The position numbers and the translations under genes are program-made. From Aurantimonas coralicida DSM 14790 (lineage in GTDB: Bacteria > Pseudomonadota > Alphaproteobacteria > Rhizobiales > Rhizobiaceae), in NCBI RefSeq assembly GCF_000421645.1, contig NZ_ATXK01000001.1, positions 682,001 to 746,000 of the forward strand: DNA of 64,000 nt, written 5' to 3'. The stretch's first letter is position 1. Each line of letters starts with the position of its first letter. Positions 28,776-38,019 of this stretch are shown one piece after another. A model generated the notes under the pieces. It was not told the origin of the DNA and made no database searches. It was given only the letters and a program-made list of their open reading frames with translations.

Positions 28776-30521
28776 ATGATCAGTATACGGACCAACGGCG
28801 CCGCGATGACGGCGCTTGCCAACCTGCGTTTGCTGCAATCTGCATCGGACGCGAATCAGACTGCGATGGCCACGGGCTACCGGGTCGGCTCGGCCGCCGA
28901 CAATGCGTCCTACTGGTCGATCGCGACCGGCATGCGTTCGGACGTCAAGGCGCTTGGTGCCGTCGCCGACGCGCTGGGCCTTGGCTCGGCCACGACCGAC
29001 GTCGCCTACACGTCAATGGTGCAGGTCGGCGACATGCTGGCTGACATCAAGGAGCGGCTGGTGGTCGCCATGGAGCCCGGCGTCGACCGCCAGAAGGTGC
29101 AGGCCGAGATCAGCCAGCTTCAGGCCGCGATCGTCGCCACCTCCCAGGCCGCGAGCTTCTCCGGCCAGAACTGGCTCCAGACCAACGTGCCCGACATCTA
29201 CGAGACGCCGGTGGACCGCCGCTCGACCATGCTGGTCGCCTCGCTGTCGCGATCCAGCACGTCGGGGCTGTCGGTCGGCACGATCGGCGTCGATCTGCAG
29301 AAGACGTCCCTGTTCAACGTCGATGGCGGCGGCATGCTGCAGCCCGATCCCCGCAGCCCCAGGAACATTGGTGGCTTGCGTTCGATCGCCGCCGTCTATC
29401 CGCCGTCCTATACCCCATCCAACACCGCCAGCTCGGTCGACCGCACCTTCACATTCAGCGGTCCGGTGACCTTCGGCCTCAGCGACACGATGACCTTCAC
29501 CATGACGGTCGACGCCGACAACCCCGGCACCCCGGGCCTGCCCGGCCCCTATGATCTTGGCCAGGACATCTCCGTCGTCATCGACCGGGCCCTCGTCGAC
29601 GCCACGACCGGACGGACCGACGGCGTGGTCGCGGACTACCACGAGATGATCCAGGTCCTCGACGCGGCGATCACGGGCAATGAAGTCTCGGTCGGCCATG
29701 TCACCGTCTGGAATTCCACGACGCAGACATACGATCTCGTCCCGAACGCCATCAACTTCCGTGACCGCGAGACCAGCGGAAAGCCGGGCGCCTCCTTCGC
29801 CATCAAGGATTTCGCCACCACGGCCTCCGGCACGGGCGGTCTTGGCAACACCGCAACGATCTATGGCGAGCGCGCCTCGACCGTCACGCTGGATTTCCAG
29901 CCCTTCCGCATCTACCGGGACGTCGAGGTCTCATACTCGCTGACCGCCAACAGCGTTTCGCGGTCCTATCTGATCGACCGCGATCTCGTGGACCGGGTGC
30001 TGGGCACCGACGACGGTTGGGTGAACACGGCCGCGGACATGCACGCCATCCTGACGGATCTGAACGACATTCCGGACCTGCTGATCGAGGAGACGGCCGG
30101 CGATATCGTCCTGCGCCTCGATCCCGCAGCCAATCGTGAGGCGGGCACCAAGTCACGCATGGTTGTCAGCGGGCTGCAGGTGAACATCGAGCCCCTCACC
30201 GCGATCGGCATTCTCGACGTGGACGTGGCCGCCAATCCGAACGCGATCGAGGACTATCTGCAGCAGGTCGACACCATGCAGCAGCGCGTCGTGTCAGGGG
30301 CTGCCGTCCTCGGCGCCATCAGCAAGCGGCTGGAGATGCAGACGGAGTTCACCCGGACTGTCACGCAGACGCTGGAACAGGGCATCTCGCGGCTGGTCGA
30401 CGCGGACATGGAAGAGACCTCGACCCGCTACCGTGCGCTCGAGGCCCAGCGCCAGCTTGCCGTGCAGAGCCTGTCGCTTGCCAATTCGACCCCGGACATC
30501 GCCCTCAGCCTGTTCAGATAA
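28776..30521 (+). CDS. Flagellin
   Basis: Flagellin-family protein of 581 residues. The conserved N-terminal D0/D1 region is MISIRTNGAAMTALANLRLL, with GYRVGSAADNASYWSIATGM, and the C-terminal D1/D0 region is TRYRALEAQRQLAVQSLSLA ending in SLFR. The central about 330 residues (150 to 480) are variable and beta-rich, larger than in many rhizobial flagellins. It forms the filament outside the cell. No other flagellar gene is in the window. A strong intrinsic terminator follows. It could be a minor or alternative flagellin. Confidence 0.92.
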   Translation: MISIRTNGAAMTALANLRLLQSASDANQTAMATGYRVGSAADNASYWSIATGMRSDVKALGAVADALGLGSATTDVAYTSMVQVGDMLADIKERLVVAMEPGVDRQKVQAEISQLQAAIVATSQAASFSGQNWLQTNVPDIYETPVDRRSTMLVASLSRSSTSGLSVGTIGVDLQKTSLFNVDGGGMLQPDPRSPRNIGGLRSIAAVYPPSYTPSNTASSVDRTFTFSGPVTFGLSDTMTFTMTVDADNPGTPGLPGPYDLGQDISVVIDRALVDATTGRTDGVVADYHEMIQVLDAAITGNEVSVGHVTVWNSTTQTYDLVPNAINFRDRETSGKPGASFAIKDFATTASGTGGLGNTATIYGERASTVTLDFQPFRIYRDVEVSYSLTANSVSRSYLIDRDLVDRVLGTDDGWVNTAADMHAILTDLNDIPDLLIEETAGDIVLRLDPAANREAGTKSRMVVSGLQVNIEPLTAIGILDVDVAANPNAIEDYLQQVDTMQQRVVSGAAVLGAISKRLEMQTEFTRTVTQTLEQGISRLVDADMEETSTRYRALEAQRQLAVQSLSLANSTPDIALSLFR

Positions 30522-30550
30522 CCGACGACGCCGGCACCCGACATCCCGAG

Positions 30551-30577
30551 ACGCCAGCCCTCGCGGCTGGCGTTTTG
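30551..30577 (+). terminator. Intrinsic terminator after flagellin
   Basis: ACGCCAGCC, loop CTCGC, GGCTGGCGT, then TTT. A perfect 9-bp stem 30 bases after the flagellin stop. Confidence 0.85.
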
Positions 30578-30621
30578 CGTCGCGCGACCCGCTTCATGCG
30601 CTCGACGTCCGAAACGACTGC

Positions 30622-30644
30622 GAAAAAGCAGCCGGCAAGGCCGG
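30622..30644 (-). terminator. Probable terminator of tRNA-Gly
   Basis: On the reverse strand CCGGC, CTT, GCCGG is followed by CTGCTTTTT, about 30 bases past the tRNA 3' end. Confidence 0.55.
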
Positions 30645-30673
30645 AACGATACCGGGACAGGCGCTGATGGGGT

Positions 30674-30748
30674 TGGAGCGGGCGATGGGGGTCGAACCCA
30701 CGACATCAAGCTTGGGAAGCTTGCGTTCTACCACTGAACTACGCCCGC
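30674..30748 (-). tRNA. tRNA-Gly (anticodon CCC)
   Basis: A full cloverleaf reads on the reverse strand. The acceptor stem is GCGGGCG with CGCCCGC, the D-loop AGTGGTA, the anticodon stem CAAGC/GCTTG around the loop TTCCCAA, and the T-arm GTGGG with TTCGACC. The discriminator is T and CCA is encoded. The length is 72 plus CCA. I see no attachment-site repeat or integrase next to it. Confidence 0.96.
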
Positions 30749-30827
30749 GCAGGCGGGACAATGCTCGCCGGACGCTGCCGCGTCAAGATGATTTGCCAGG
30801 GCCCCGTGCGATCATCGACGCAAAGCC

Positions 30828-30846
30828 GCCGGCCCGATGGGCCGGC
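30828..30846 (-). terminator. Hairpin after eda
   Basis: GCCGGCCC, GAT, GGGCCGGC: a perfect 8-bp stem about 50 bases past the eda stop, with GGCTTT following on the reverse strand. Confidence 0.5.
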
Positions 30847-30895
30847 ACCGTGCCCCGGCTTGCAGAGGTTGCCTGGCGCGGCAACGGAGCGAGCG

Positions 30896-31534
30896 CTAGC
30901 TGCGCAGCGCGACGGCCTCGCGGGCGAGTGCGGTGATCGCGTCCCAGTCGCCCGCCTCGACCGCAGCCTTGGGCGCGACCCAGGAGCCGCCGACACAGAT
31001 GACGTTCGGCAGGGCCAGATAGTCGCGGACATTCTTCATCGAGATGCCGCCGGTCGGGCAGAAGCGCAGGCTCGGAAACACCGGCGAAATCGACTTGAGG
31101 AACGCAGCCCCGCCGATCTGTTCGGCCGGGAAGAACTTCAGCACCTCGTAGCCCTCTTCCAGCATCGCCATCAGCTCGCTCGGCGTCGCCGATCCTGGCA
31201 GCATCGGCGCTTCGGACGAGCGCGCGGCGTCGAGCAGCTCCATGGTCGCCCCCGGCGACACGATGAACTGCGCGCCGGCCTTGGTTGCGCGGTCGAACTG
31301 GCGGGGGGTGAGAACGGTGCCGGCGCCGCACAGCGTCTCCGGGACCTCACTGGCGATCGCCATGATCGCTTCCAGCGCGGCCGGGGTGCGCAGGGTCACC
31401 TCGATCGCCTTCAGGCCGCCGGCGGCCAGCGCACGGGCCAGCGCGACGCCCTCGGCGGCGGATTCCACGGCGACCACCGGAACCACCGGCTGCGCGCTCA
31501 GCATTTCCAGAAGTCGCTTGCTGTTCTGAGCCAT
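30896..31534 (-). CDS. eda: KDPG/KHG aldolase
   Basis: 2-Dehydro-3-deoxy-6-phosphogluconate aldolase of 212 residues: KDPG to pyruvate and glyceraldehyde 3-phosphate in the Entner-Doudoroff pathway. The Schiff-base lysine is K133 (EVLKFFPAE) and the catalytic glutamate E45 (IEVTLRTP), the same numbers as in E. coli Eda. The C-terminal phosphate-binding segment is CPTGGISMKN. The ribosome site GGGGAAG precedes the ATG. Galactonate-type substrates are also handled by relatives, so strict specificity is not certain. It lies alone, downstream of the SleB-like gene. Confidence 0.94.
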   Translation of the reverse strand: MAQNSKRLLEMLSAQPVVPVVAVESAAEGVALARALAAGGLKAIEVTLRTPAALEAIMAIASEVPETLCGAGTVLTPRQFDRATKAGAQFIVSPGATMELLDAARSSEAPMLPGSATPSELMAMLEEGYEVLKFFPAEQIGGAAFLKSISPVFPSLRFCPTGGISMKNVRDYLALPNVICVGGSWVAPKAAVEAGDWDAITALAREAVALRS

Positions 31535-31697
31535 GATGTCTTCCCCGAACCGTACCGCTGTCTTAACGGCGCTCTACAGCATCGCTTCGCCAAGGGAAAT
31601 GGTTCGGGTCGAAAACCTCGCCGCGGAGACGATCCGCCGGCGCATGACCGCGCTCATGGCAGCCGCGGCGAACGGGCCTTCGCAAAGGCCGTGTCGC

Positions 31698-32906
31698 TTA
31701 CCAGCCGCCGTTGAAGGTGCGGTAGAAGATGTGCTTGCCGATCTTGTCGACCCGCTCCATCGCGCCGGCCCAGCGGGGGCGGACGTAATTGGCGTGGTAA
31801 TGGGTCGCGGAGCCGACCTCGTTGATCCAGATCTCGCCGCGCGTGACCTGTTCGGCGATGCGCTTGGCCTTGGCCCAGGAGCCGCTGTCGGACACGCGGT
31901 CGCGCGCGCCGTCGCAGGCAAAGGAGAACTGGCAGCGATTGCGCCAGTTCTTGTTCTGGTAGACGACACCGCAGATCGTGTTCGGGAAGGCCGGGTTGCG
32001 GACGCGGTTGAGGATGACCTGCGCCACGGCGGCCTGCCCCATGGTGCTCTCGCCGCGCGCCTCGAAATAGAGGCCGTTGGCAAGGCAGCTCTGCTCCTTC
32101 TTCGACATGGTCTCCGCCGGCAGCGGCGTTGCTGCCCAGGCATGGTCCTTGTCGCCGATCGGCGGGATGAAGGCTTCCGGCGTATCCTTGAGGATCGTCT
32201 CGAACAGCGAGGAGGTCCGTGCGCTGCCTGTCGACGGCGCGTAACCAAGGGCATTGGTGTCGCCGGCCGAGGGCTTCAGCGAGGCCAGCATGATCTTGTC
32301 GTTCGGCGTCAGCGTCTTGGCGCCCGGAATCTTCGGCGGGCCCTGAAGCTGGAAGTTCATGGCGACGGTGATCGCCTCCTTGGTCGTCTGGGTGACCTTG
32401 GAGAAGGCGGTGCGGATGCGCTCCTGGCCACCGACGACGCGCGATCCGAGCAGCGACTGGCGCTCGAGGATCGAACCGGCGGAGAAGCCGCGCGGCGGCA
32501 GGTTGCTGGCCGGAACGAGGGACAGGACGCGGGCGCCCTTGTCCTCTCGCATGATCCGGGTTTCCTCAGGCGTGACGATCGCCGCCTCGACCCGCGGCGC
32601 GGCGACGGCTTCCATTCCCTCGGGCAGCTTCAGCCCGGCCGGGATCGGCTCGCGCAGATCGGATCCGGCAAAGGCGATGGCCGCCGTTTCCGTGGTGCCG
32701 ATTTTCGATGGAACGAAATAGGCCCGCCACTGGTTTGCATGACCGGAACCGCCGAGAAGGCTGGTCATGTCCTGACGGGCGACCGGGCTGGTCACCATCG
32801 CGAGGGAAGCGAAACAGCCAGTGGCCAGAACCACGGCCTTGGCCGCCCGAGCCTTCGACAGTTTCTGCAGGCGTGTCCCCGCGTGCTGTTCAACAGCCGT
32901 CATCAT
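31698..32906 (-). CDS. SleB-like cell-wall hydrolase
   Basis: Protein of 402 residues with an N-terminal membrane or signal segment (AAKAVVLATGCFASLAMVTS). A poorly conserved middle of about 200 residues leads to a C-terminal Hydrolase_2 (SleB) domain from about 275: CLANGLYFEARGESTMGQAA contains the likely catalytic Glu, then VILNRVRNPAFPNTICGVVY. The family cleaves peptidoglycan (lytic transglycosylase or amidase type) in the periplasm and in alphaproteobacteria takes part in wall remodelling. Two adjacent ATG codons form the start, after GGGGGA. Confidence 0.88.
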   Translation of the reverse strand: MMTAVEQHAGTRLQKLSKARAAKAVVLATGCFASLAMVTSPVARQDMTSLLGGSGHANQWRAYFVPSKIGTTETAAIAFAGSDLREPIPAGLKLPEGMEAVAAPRVEAAIVTPEETRIMREDKGARVLSLVPASNLPPRGFSAGSILERQSLLGSRVVGGQERIRTAFSKVTQTTKEAITVAMNFQLQGPPKIPGAKTLTPNDKIMLASLKPSAGDTNALGYAPSTGSARTSSLFETILKDTPEAFIPPIGDKDHAWAATPLPAETMSKKEQSCLANGLYFEARGESTMGQAAVAQVILNRVRNPAFPNTICGVVYQNKNWRNRCQFSFACDGARDRVSDSGSWAKAKRIAEQVTRGEIWINEVGSATHYHANYVRPRWAGAMERVDKIGKHIFYRTFNGGW

Positions 32907-32991
32907 TCCCCCATCAAGCCTGCGTCATATAACGGGCGTCACCCAACGTCCCCCATTAACCTTGTTTCTTGGTTAACAGACGATGGCGATT

Positions 32992-34401
32992 TCAAGACGG
33001 ACGCTTGCGTTTTCCGGCGTAGGGATTGTCCGGTTTGCGCAGACCGAGGCGGATCGGCACGGCGAAAAGCCCGAAGCTCTCGCGTAACCCATTGATAAGA
33101 TAGCGCGTATACGACGCGTTCAGCGCATCCGGGCGGCTCGTGGAGATCATGAACGTCGGCGGACGCGATTTGACCTGCGTCATGTATTTTATGTTGATCC
33201 GGCGCCCCGCGACGGCCGGCGGAGAATGTCTGGTAACCATACGGTCGAGCCACTGATTCAGCTTGGCTGTCGAGATCCGCTTGTTCCAGACCTCGTGGGT
33301 ATCGACGATCGCCTTCATCAGCCGCTCGACGCCCTCGCCGGTTTCACCCGACACGGTGATGGCTCGGATGCCCCGCGCCTGCGGCAGCAGCCGGTCGGTC
33401 TTCTCGCGCAGATCGGCGAGCACTTCCTGGCGGTCTTCGATCAGATCCCACTTGTTGAAGGCGATGACCGGCGCCCGGCCTTCACGCATGACCAGGTCGA
33501 CGATCGACATATCCTGGCGCTCGAAGGGGATCGTCGCGTCGAAGACGACCACCACCACCTCGGCGAACTTGATCGCGCGCAGGCCGTCGGCCACCGACAG
33601 CTTCTCCAGCTTTTCCTGGACCTTCGCCTTGCGACGCATGCCGGCCGTGTCGAAGACCTTGATCGTGCGGCCGCGCCATTCCCATTCGCTGGCGATGGAG
33701 TCGCGGGTGATGCCGGCCTCGGGGCCGGTGAGCATCCGGTCCTCGCCGAGGAACCGGTTGATCAGAGTCGACTTGCCGGCATTCGGACGGCCGACGATAG
33801 CGATCCGCAGGGGCTTGGTGGCGTCGTAGACGGGCTCGACCTCGTCACCCTCGACCGGCACGTCCACCAAGGCTTCCTCGGGCTCCGGCGTGTCGTCGGC
33901 GAAGGTCTCCTCGCCCAGCGCCTCGAGGATGGCATCGCGCAGCTCGCCCATGCCGACGCCATGCTCGGCGGAAATGCCGATCGGCTCGCCCAGACCCAGT
34001 TCGAAGGCGTCGAGCATGCCGGCTTCCGCCCCGCGGGCTTCCGACTTGTTGGCGACGAGGATCACCTTGCCGGCAGTGCGGCGCATGATCTCGACGAAGG
34101 CCCTGTCCTGGGGCATCACGCCGGCCTTGACGTCGATCATGAACAGGCACAGGTCGGCCGAGGCGATTGCCGTCTCGGTCTGGGTGCGCATCCGGCCTTC
34201 CAGCGTGTCGGCGCCGGCTTCTTCCAGGCCGGCCGTATCGACCACCTCGAAGTCGAGGTCGAGCAGCGTCGCGTCGCCGGTGCGGCGGTCGCGGGTCACG
34301 CCAGGCCGGTCGTCGACCAGCGCCAGACGCTTGCCGACGAGGCGGTTGAACAGGGTGGACTTGCCGACATTGGGTCGGCCGATAATGGCGATGGTGACCA
34401 T
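32992..34401 (-). CDS. der: Ribosome-biogenesis GTPase Der (EngA)
   Basis: Tandem GTPase of 469 residues that assists 50S subunit assembly. The first G domain has [15 protein letters not shown] at about 7 to 21 and the second [15 protein letters not shown] near 205 to 220, joined by an acidic linker. The C-terminal KH-like domain ends [17 protein letters not shown] with a basic tail. Length and order are standard. It follows the TPR gene (start 35669) on the same strand after 170 bases, an arrangement conserved in many Hyphomicrobiales. Confidence 0.97.
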   Translation of the reverse strand: MVTIAIIGRPNVGKSTLFNRLVGKRLALVDDRPGVTRDRRTGDATLLDLDFEVVDTAGLEEAGADTLEGRMRTQTETAIASADLCLFMIDVKAGVMPQDRAFVEIMRRTAGKVILVANKSEARGAEAGMLDAFELGLGEPIGISAEHGVGMGELRDAILEALGEETFADDTPEPEEALVDVPVEGDEVEPVYDATKPLRIAIVGRPNAGKSTLINRFLGEDRMLTGPEAGITRDSIASEWEWRGRTIKVFDTAGMRRKAKVQEKLEKLSVADGLRAIKFAEVVVVVFDATIPFERQDMSIVDLVMREGRAPVIAFNKWDLIEDRQEVLADLREKTDRLLPQARGIRAITVSGETGEGVERLMKAIVDTHEVWNKRISTAKLNQWLDRMVTRHSPPAVAGRRINIKYMTQVKSRPPTFMISTSRPDALNASYTRYLINGLRESFGLFAVPIRLGLRKPDNPYAGKRKRPS

Positions 34402-34530
34402 GACGGTCTCCGCGCTCCTCCGGAGCGATGGGGCACACCGGTACGAAGCCGGGGCCGGTTGCGATCGGGGCGCCGGCCGTGTGTCACGTGCGAGCTCTGC
34501 CCCGATCCGATCGGTTTGCGGCGACGTCCG

Positions 34531-34548
34531 GGCCGGGTGAACCCGGCC
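34531..34548 (-). terminator. Hairpin between the TPR gene and der
   Basis: GGCCGGGT, GA, ACCCGGCC. A perfect 8-bp arm pair about 25 bases past the TPR gene stop, without a T-run. Probably an mRNA 3' end or partial terminator before der. Confidence 0.45.
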
Positions 34549-34571
34549 GCAGGCGTCGTCGCCGCAGCGGT

Positions 34572-35669
34572 TCAGTCGGCGCTGGCGGGCGCCGGAGCGG
34601 CCGGCGCGCTCTGCGGCGCGTCGGTCGTAGTCGGCTCGGCCTGTTCCGGGGCGGCAGCCTCGGGAGCGGCCGCGGGATCGGTGATGCCGAGCCCGGTCGT
34701 GGGAACGGCGACGCTCGGTGCGGCAGCACCCTCGGGCAGCGCCGCATCGGCGGCCGGGGCAGCCGGCGCTTCGCCGTTGGCCGCATCCGGGCTCGCCGGA
34801 GCCTCGCCCGCTGCACCCTCGGTGGCTGCTCCCTCGGGATCTGCTCCGTCGCTGGCAGCGGCCGGCGCCTCGGTCGCCGGCGCCGCAGGCGTGGCCTCCG
34901 GGGCGGTCGTTTCACCGCCCGCGACGGGCGCGGCCGCGTCCGCCGGAGCGGCGTCCGTTGCCGGCCCGGTTGCAGTACCGATCTCCTCCGGCATCACCGT
35001 GCCCTCGGGCATCGGCTTGCCGGCGGCGATCAGGTCGAGCATCAGCCGGGCCCGGCTGATGATGCCGTTCGGCGCACCGGGATCGTCGACCAGCTGCTGG
35101 AACAGCGTCGTCGCGGTTTCCGTGTCCTCGGCCTTCCAGGCGGCCAGCGCCACGGCTTCGCGGGCCGGGAAGCGCAGGGCCTCGCTGTCGCCGGTCAGCC
35201 GTTCGACACGGCTGCGCACATCGCTGAGCGCGCCATGGTCGACCAGCACATAGGCGGCGCGCACGGCGGCCATGTCACGCAACGCATCGGGCGCGCCGGC
35301 ATCCGCCGCCACCTTGTCGAAGGCGGCGACCGCCGCGTCGAACTTGCCCTGCGCCTGATAGACGCCGCCAATGCTCATGCGGGCAAGGTCCGGATAGGCG
35401 CCGTAGCTGTCGGCAGCCAGCGCCTCGAGCGCGGTGATGGCCTCGTCGGGCTTGCCGTCACGCGCCAGCTGCAGCGCGGCGAGATAGGCATCGCCCGAGG
35501 CGTTGGCCTGGGCGGTCTGGTACCGGTCCCAGCCGACGACGGCCGCGGTGATGACGACCACCAGAATGACCGCGGCCAGGATATAGGTCCCGAACCGCGT
35601 CCAGATGGCTTTCACCCTGTCCTGGCGAAGCTCTTCGCTGACTTCGCGAAAGAAACTGTCGTCGCTCAT
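34572..35669 (-). CDS. TPR-type (YfgM-like) membrane-anchored protein with Ala/Pro-rich tail
   Basis: Protein of 365 residues. A short cytoplasmic start ([20 protein letters not shown]) is followed by one membrane helix ([20 protein letters not shown]). Periplasmic TPR-like repeats span about 55 to 225, as in the YfgM/DUF2133 family that works with the Sec translocon and periplasmic chaperones. The last about 135 residues are low-complexity Ala/Pro/Glu/Gly and likely disordered. It precedes der, as in related genomes. The extended tail is longer than usual for the family. Confidence 0.82.
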   Translation of the reverse strand: MSDDSFFREVSEELRQDRVKAIWTRFGTYILAAVILVVVITAAVVGWDRYQTAQANASGDAYLAALQLARDGKPDEAITALEALAADSYGAYPDLARMSIGGVYQAQGKFDAAVAAFDKVAADAGAPDALRDMAAVRAAYVLVDHGALSDVRSRVERLTGDSEALRFPAREAVALAAWKAEDTETATTLFQQLVDDPGAPNGIISRARLMLDLIAAGKPMPEGTVMPEEIGTATGPATDAAPADAAAPVAGGETTAPEATPAAPATEAPAAASDGADPEGAATEGAAGEAPASPDAANGEAPAAPAADAALPEGAAAPSVAVPTTGLGITDPAAAPEAAAPEQAEPTTTDAPQSAPAAPAPASAD

Positions 35670-35787
35670 CCATCCACTCTTCGAAAACCGGCCGTGGCCG
35701 GGACCATCGGCCCGGCACGCAAGAACACTTGGGGTCTTCTAACGATTTTTGCCGCAGGTGAAAGGGCGTGCGCGCCGTGATGAACCG

Positions 35788-36363
35788 CTAAGCGATCGGC
35801 GCGACGCCGAAGAACCAGCGATGCAGCCACAGGATGAACGCCGCAGCGAGGCCGAGACCGACGACGACCGCCAGGAGATCTCCGCGCAGGCTGGGCGCCC
35901 TCCCCGCCGACGCCGGGACCGGACGGCGGATCGCGCTGGCATAGTCGAGGACCGCCCAGACGAGGAAACTGCCGAAGAGCACCACATCGGCAATCGTGCC
36001 GTTGGCCAGAAGATGCCCCAGCGCCCACAGGCCGACGCCCAGCACCATCGGGTGCCGGACCGCCGTCTTGATCCGTCCGGTCGGCAGATAGGCGCTGGCG
36101 ACGAGGACGAAGGCCACCGGCACCAGGAGCAGCGCGAGATGGCCGAGGCCCGGCGGCGGCGTGTAGAGCGGCACCGTCGCCATGCGCGCGGCGCCATAGC
36201 CGTAGATGATCAGCATCAGCCCGACGAGCGACAGCACCGAGTAGATGCCCTTGAACCGGTTCTCGCCAAACCGCGCCAGCAGCCGGTCGCGCGTCGGCTC
36301 CGCAATGATCCGCAGGGAATGCACGCCGAGGAAGATGACCAGGCCGAGAATGAGAATGGCCAT
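35788..36363 (-). CDS. NnrU-family membrane protein
   Basis: Protein of 191 residues with about five membrane helices and the NnrU pattern: FLGVHSLRII near the start, GIYSVLSLVGLMLIIYGYG, then RHPMVLGVGLWALGHLLANG. The family was named from denitrification clusters in Rhodobacter but is widespread and its function is unclear; related domains occur in NnrU-fused isoprenoid enzymes. No denitrification gene is nearby. The ATG at 36363 is chosen; the frame continues open upstream by GC bias only. Confidence 0.85.
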   Translation of the reverse strand: MAILILGLVIFLGVHSLRIIAEPTRDRLLARFGENRFKGIYSVLSLVGLMLIIYGYGAARMATVPLYTPPPGLGHLALLLVPVAFVLVASAYLPTGRIKTAVRHPMVLGVGLWALGHLLANGTIADVVLFGSFLVWAVLDYASAIRRPVPASAGRAPSLRGDLLAVVVGLGLAAAFILWLHRWFFGVAPIA

Positions 36364-36580
36364 GTGGATTTTACCCTGTGCCGGACCGGCGACGGCGTGC
36401 GCGCCGGTCGGAGCGTAGCAGAAATGTCCCGATCTGACGCGATCCTGGCGACGACTTCGCGGTTTTCGCCGCCTTGCCGCTTCCTTCCCTGCCGGTGCCT
36501 GCCCTAGGGTTGCGGCGAATCGACCAGAATCGGGCCGGTCTTCACGCCGCCCGAGCAAGACCATGATGAAGGATGTCTCG

Positions 36581-36982
36581 ATGATGCGCCCCATGTCCCT
36601 CGCCCTTTTGACGAGCGCCGCGCTGCTGGTGGCCGGCTGCGCCACCGAGCGCCCCGATCCAGCGGGCCTGAGGGCGCAGTCGGATGGCCGCATGGGCGGC
36701 GGGACTGCATTGCCGCCGATGCCGGGCGGCGGCACCGCCGGCACCAACGGCCGGCTGGCGCCGGGCGGCCCGGCCATCGGCAGCTGTAATCCGGAAGCGG
36801 CCCGGTATCTCATCGGCGAGATCGCCAATGTCGAGACGGTGGAAGCGGCAAAGGCGGCCACCGGTGCCGAGACCGTGCGGGTTCTGTATCCGAACCAGCC
36901 GGTCACCCAGGAGTTCGTCTCCGGCCGCCTGAACATGGAAACCGACAACGCCAACCGCGTCACGCAGGTCCGCTGCGGCTGA
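36581..36982 (+). CDS. I78-family peptidase-inhibitor lipoprotein
   Basis: Protein of 133 residues. The signal peptide has a lipobox (LLVAGC), so it should be anchored as a lipoprotein. A Gly/Pro-rich linker leads to a domain from about 70 that matches the I78 (Elastase/subtilisin inhibitor) family: CNPEAARYLIGEI, then VRVLYPNQPVTQEF, RLNMETDN and the terminal VRCG; the two cysteines probably pair. It may protect the envelope from proteases. The ATG at 36581 follows GAAGGA by 7 bases and is preferred over 36563. Confidence 0.85.
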   Translation: MMRPMSLALLTSAALLVAGCATERPDPAGLRAQSDGRMGGGTALPPMPGGGTAGTNGRLAPGGPAIGSCNPEAARYLIGEIANVETVEAAKAATGAETVRVLYPNQPVTQEFVSGRLNMETDNANRVTQVRCG

Positions 36983-36989
36983 TCCGCCT

Positions 36990-37008
36990 GCGGGCCTGAG
37001 CGGCCCGC
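36990..37008. terminator. Hairpin between convergent genes
   Basis: GCGGGCC, loop TGAGC, GGCCCGC, followed by TCTTCT on the forward strand. It lies 8 bases past the I78 gene stop. Confidence 0.6.
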
Positions 37009-37032
37009 TCTTCTCGTCGAACCGCCGGGCGA

Positions 37033-37953
37033 TCAGCCCGGCGTCACCGGCTGGGCCGAGCTTACCCTTCGGGCGAGCTGGCGTTCGCGGAAGAAGATGA
37101 ACAGCCCCGCCCCCATGATGATCGCCGCGCCGAACAGCATGGTCAGCCGCGGCACGTCGCCGAAGACCAGGTAGCCGAACAGGATCGCCCAGACGAGCAT
37201 GGTGTATTGCAGCGGCGCGATGTCGGCGGCGTCGCCGAGCTTGAACGCCCGCGTCACGCACATATGCGCCGCCATCGCCACGACGCCGAGGACCGCCAGC
37301 AGCCCCAGATCCAGCGGGTCCGGCGTCACCCAGCCGAACGGCGCCAGGATCGCCCCGCCGACGAGCGCGCCGACCGTCTGCCAGAAGACCAGCGCCTTGT
37401 CGGACGTGCCGCGCAGGCTGCGCGCGGTGATCATCATCAGCGCGAAGGTCAGGCTGCCGCCAATGGCGATGAAGGCCGGCGCGGTCAGGCTCGCCTGCGA
37501 CGGCTGCAGCACCACCAGCACGCCGACGAAGCCGATGACGATCGCCGTCCAGCGCCTTATGCCGACGCGCTCCTTCAGGAAGATCGGCGAGAGCGCCGCC
37601 ACATAGATCGGCGCGGCGAGCCAGTAGGCCATGGTGTCGGCGAGCGGCAGATAGGCGACTGCGCCGTAGAAGGCGAGCACCTCGACGGTGGCGAAGACCA
37701 CCCGCAGCACCTGCATGCCGGGACGTTCGAGGCTCACGAGGGGTTTCAGTCCCGTGCGCGCGAGGAACGGCGCCAGGATGACCAGCGCCGCCACCGAGCG
37801 GATCAGCAGCACCTGGCCGACCGAATAGGTCGAGACCAGCCATTTGCCGAGCGTGTCGTTGACCATGAACAGGAAGATGCCGAACAGCATGATGCCCATG
37901 CCGAGCGTGTTGGTGCTCGGCCGGCCTGTCGCGGCGGCGCTGGCTCCGGTCAT
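37033..37953 (-). CDS. DMT-superfamily (EamA) transporter
   Basis: Protein of 306 residues with ten predicted helices in two EamA repeats. The first begins MGIMLFGIFLFMVNDTLGKW; the second starts near residue 160 with FIAIGGSLTFALMMITARSL. Family members export metabolites, often amino acids or drugs, in the inner membrane. The substrate is unknown. It lies downstream of guaA on the same strand (66 bases) and may be co-transcribed. The C-terminus carries a short basic cytoplasmic tail. Confidence 0.9.
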   Translation of the reverse strand: MTGASAAATGRPSTNTLGMGIMLFGIFLFMVNDTLGKWLVSTYSVGQVLLIRSVAALVILAPFLARTGLKPLVSLERPGMQVLRVVFATVEVLAFYGAVAYLPLADTMAYWLAAPIYVAALSPIFLKERVGIRRWTAIVIGFVGVLVVLQPSQASLTAPAFIAIGGSLTFALMMITARSLRGTSDKALVFWQTVGALVGGAILAPFGWVTPDPLDLGLLAVLGVVAMAAHMCVTRAFKLGDAADIAPLQYTMLVWAILFGYLVFGDVPRLTMLFGAAIIMGAGLFIFFRERQLARRVSSAQPVTPG

Positions 37954-38019
37954 CTCTCGTCCATCTGTGGCTGGTCTCCGCCCGGCCCGGGCGATCGCGG
38001 CCCGGTCAGGCGCGCGGCA

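Noticed and set aside
30674-30748. tRNA-Gly as a possible integration site
   Set aside because: No integrase, no repeated tRNA 3' end and no composition change nearby.
33226-35253. A 675-codon forward frame over der and the TPR gene
   Set aside because: Antisense shadow; the reverse strand encodes well-recognised Der.
35788-36363. Denitrification cluster
   Set aside because: NnrU alone is not evidence; no nitrite or nitric oxide reductase genes are in the window.
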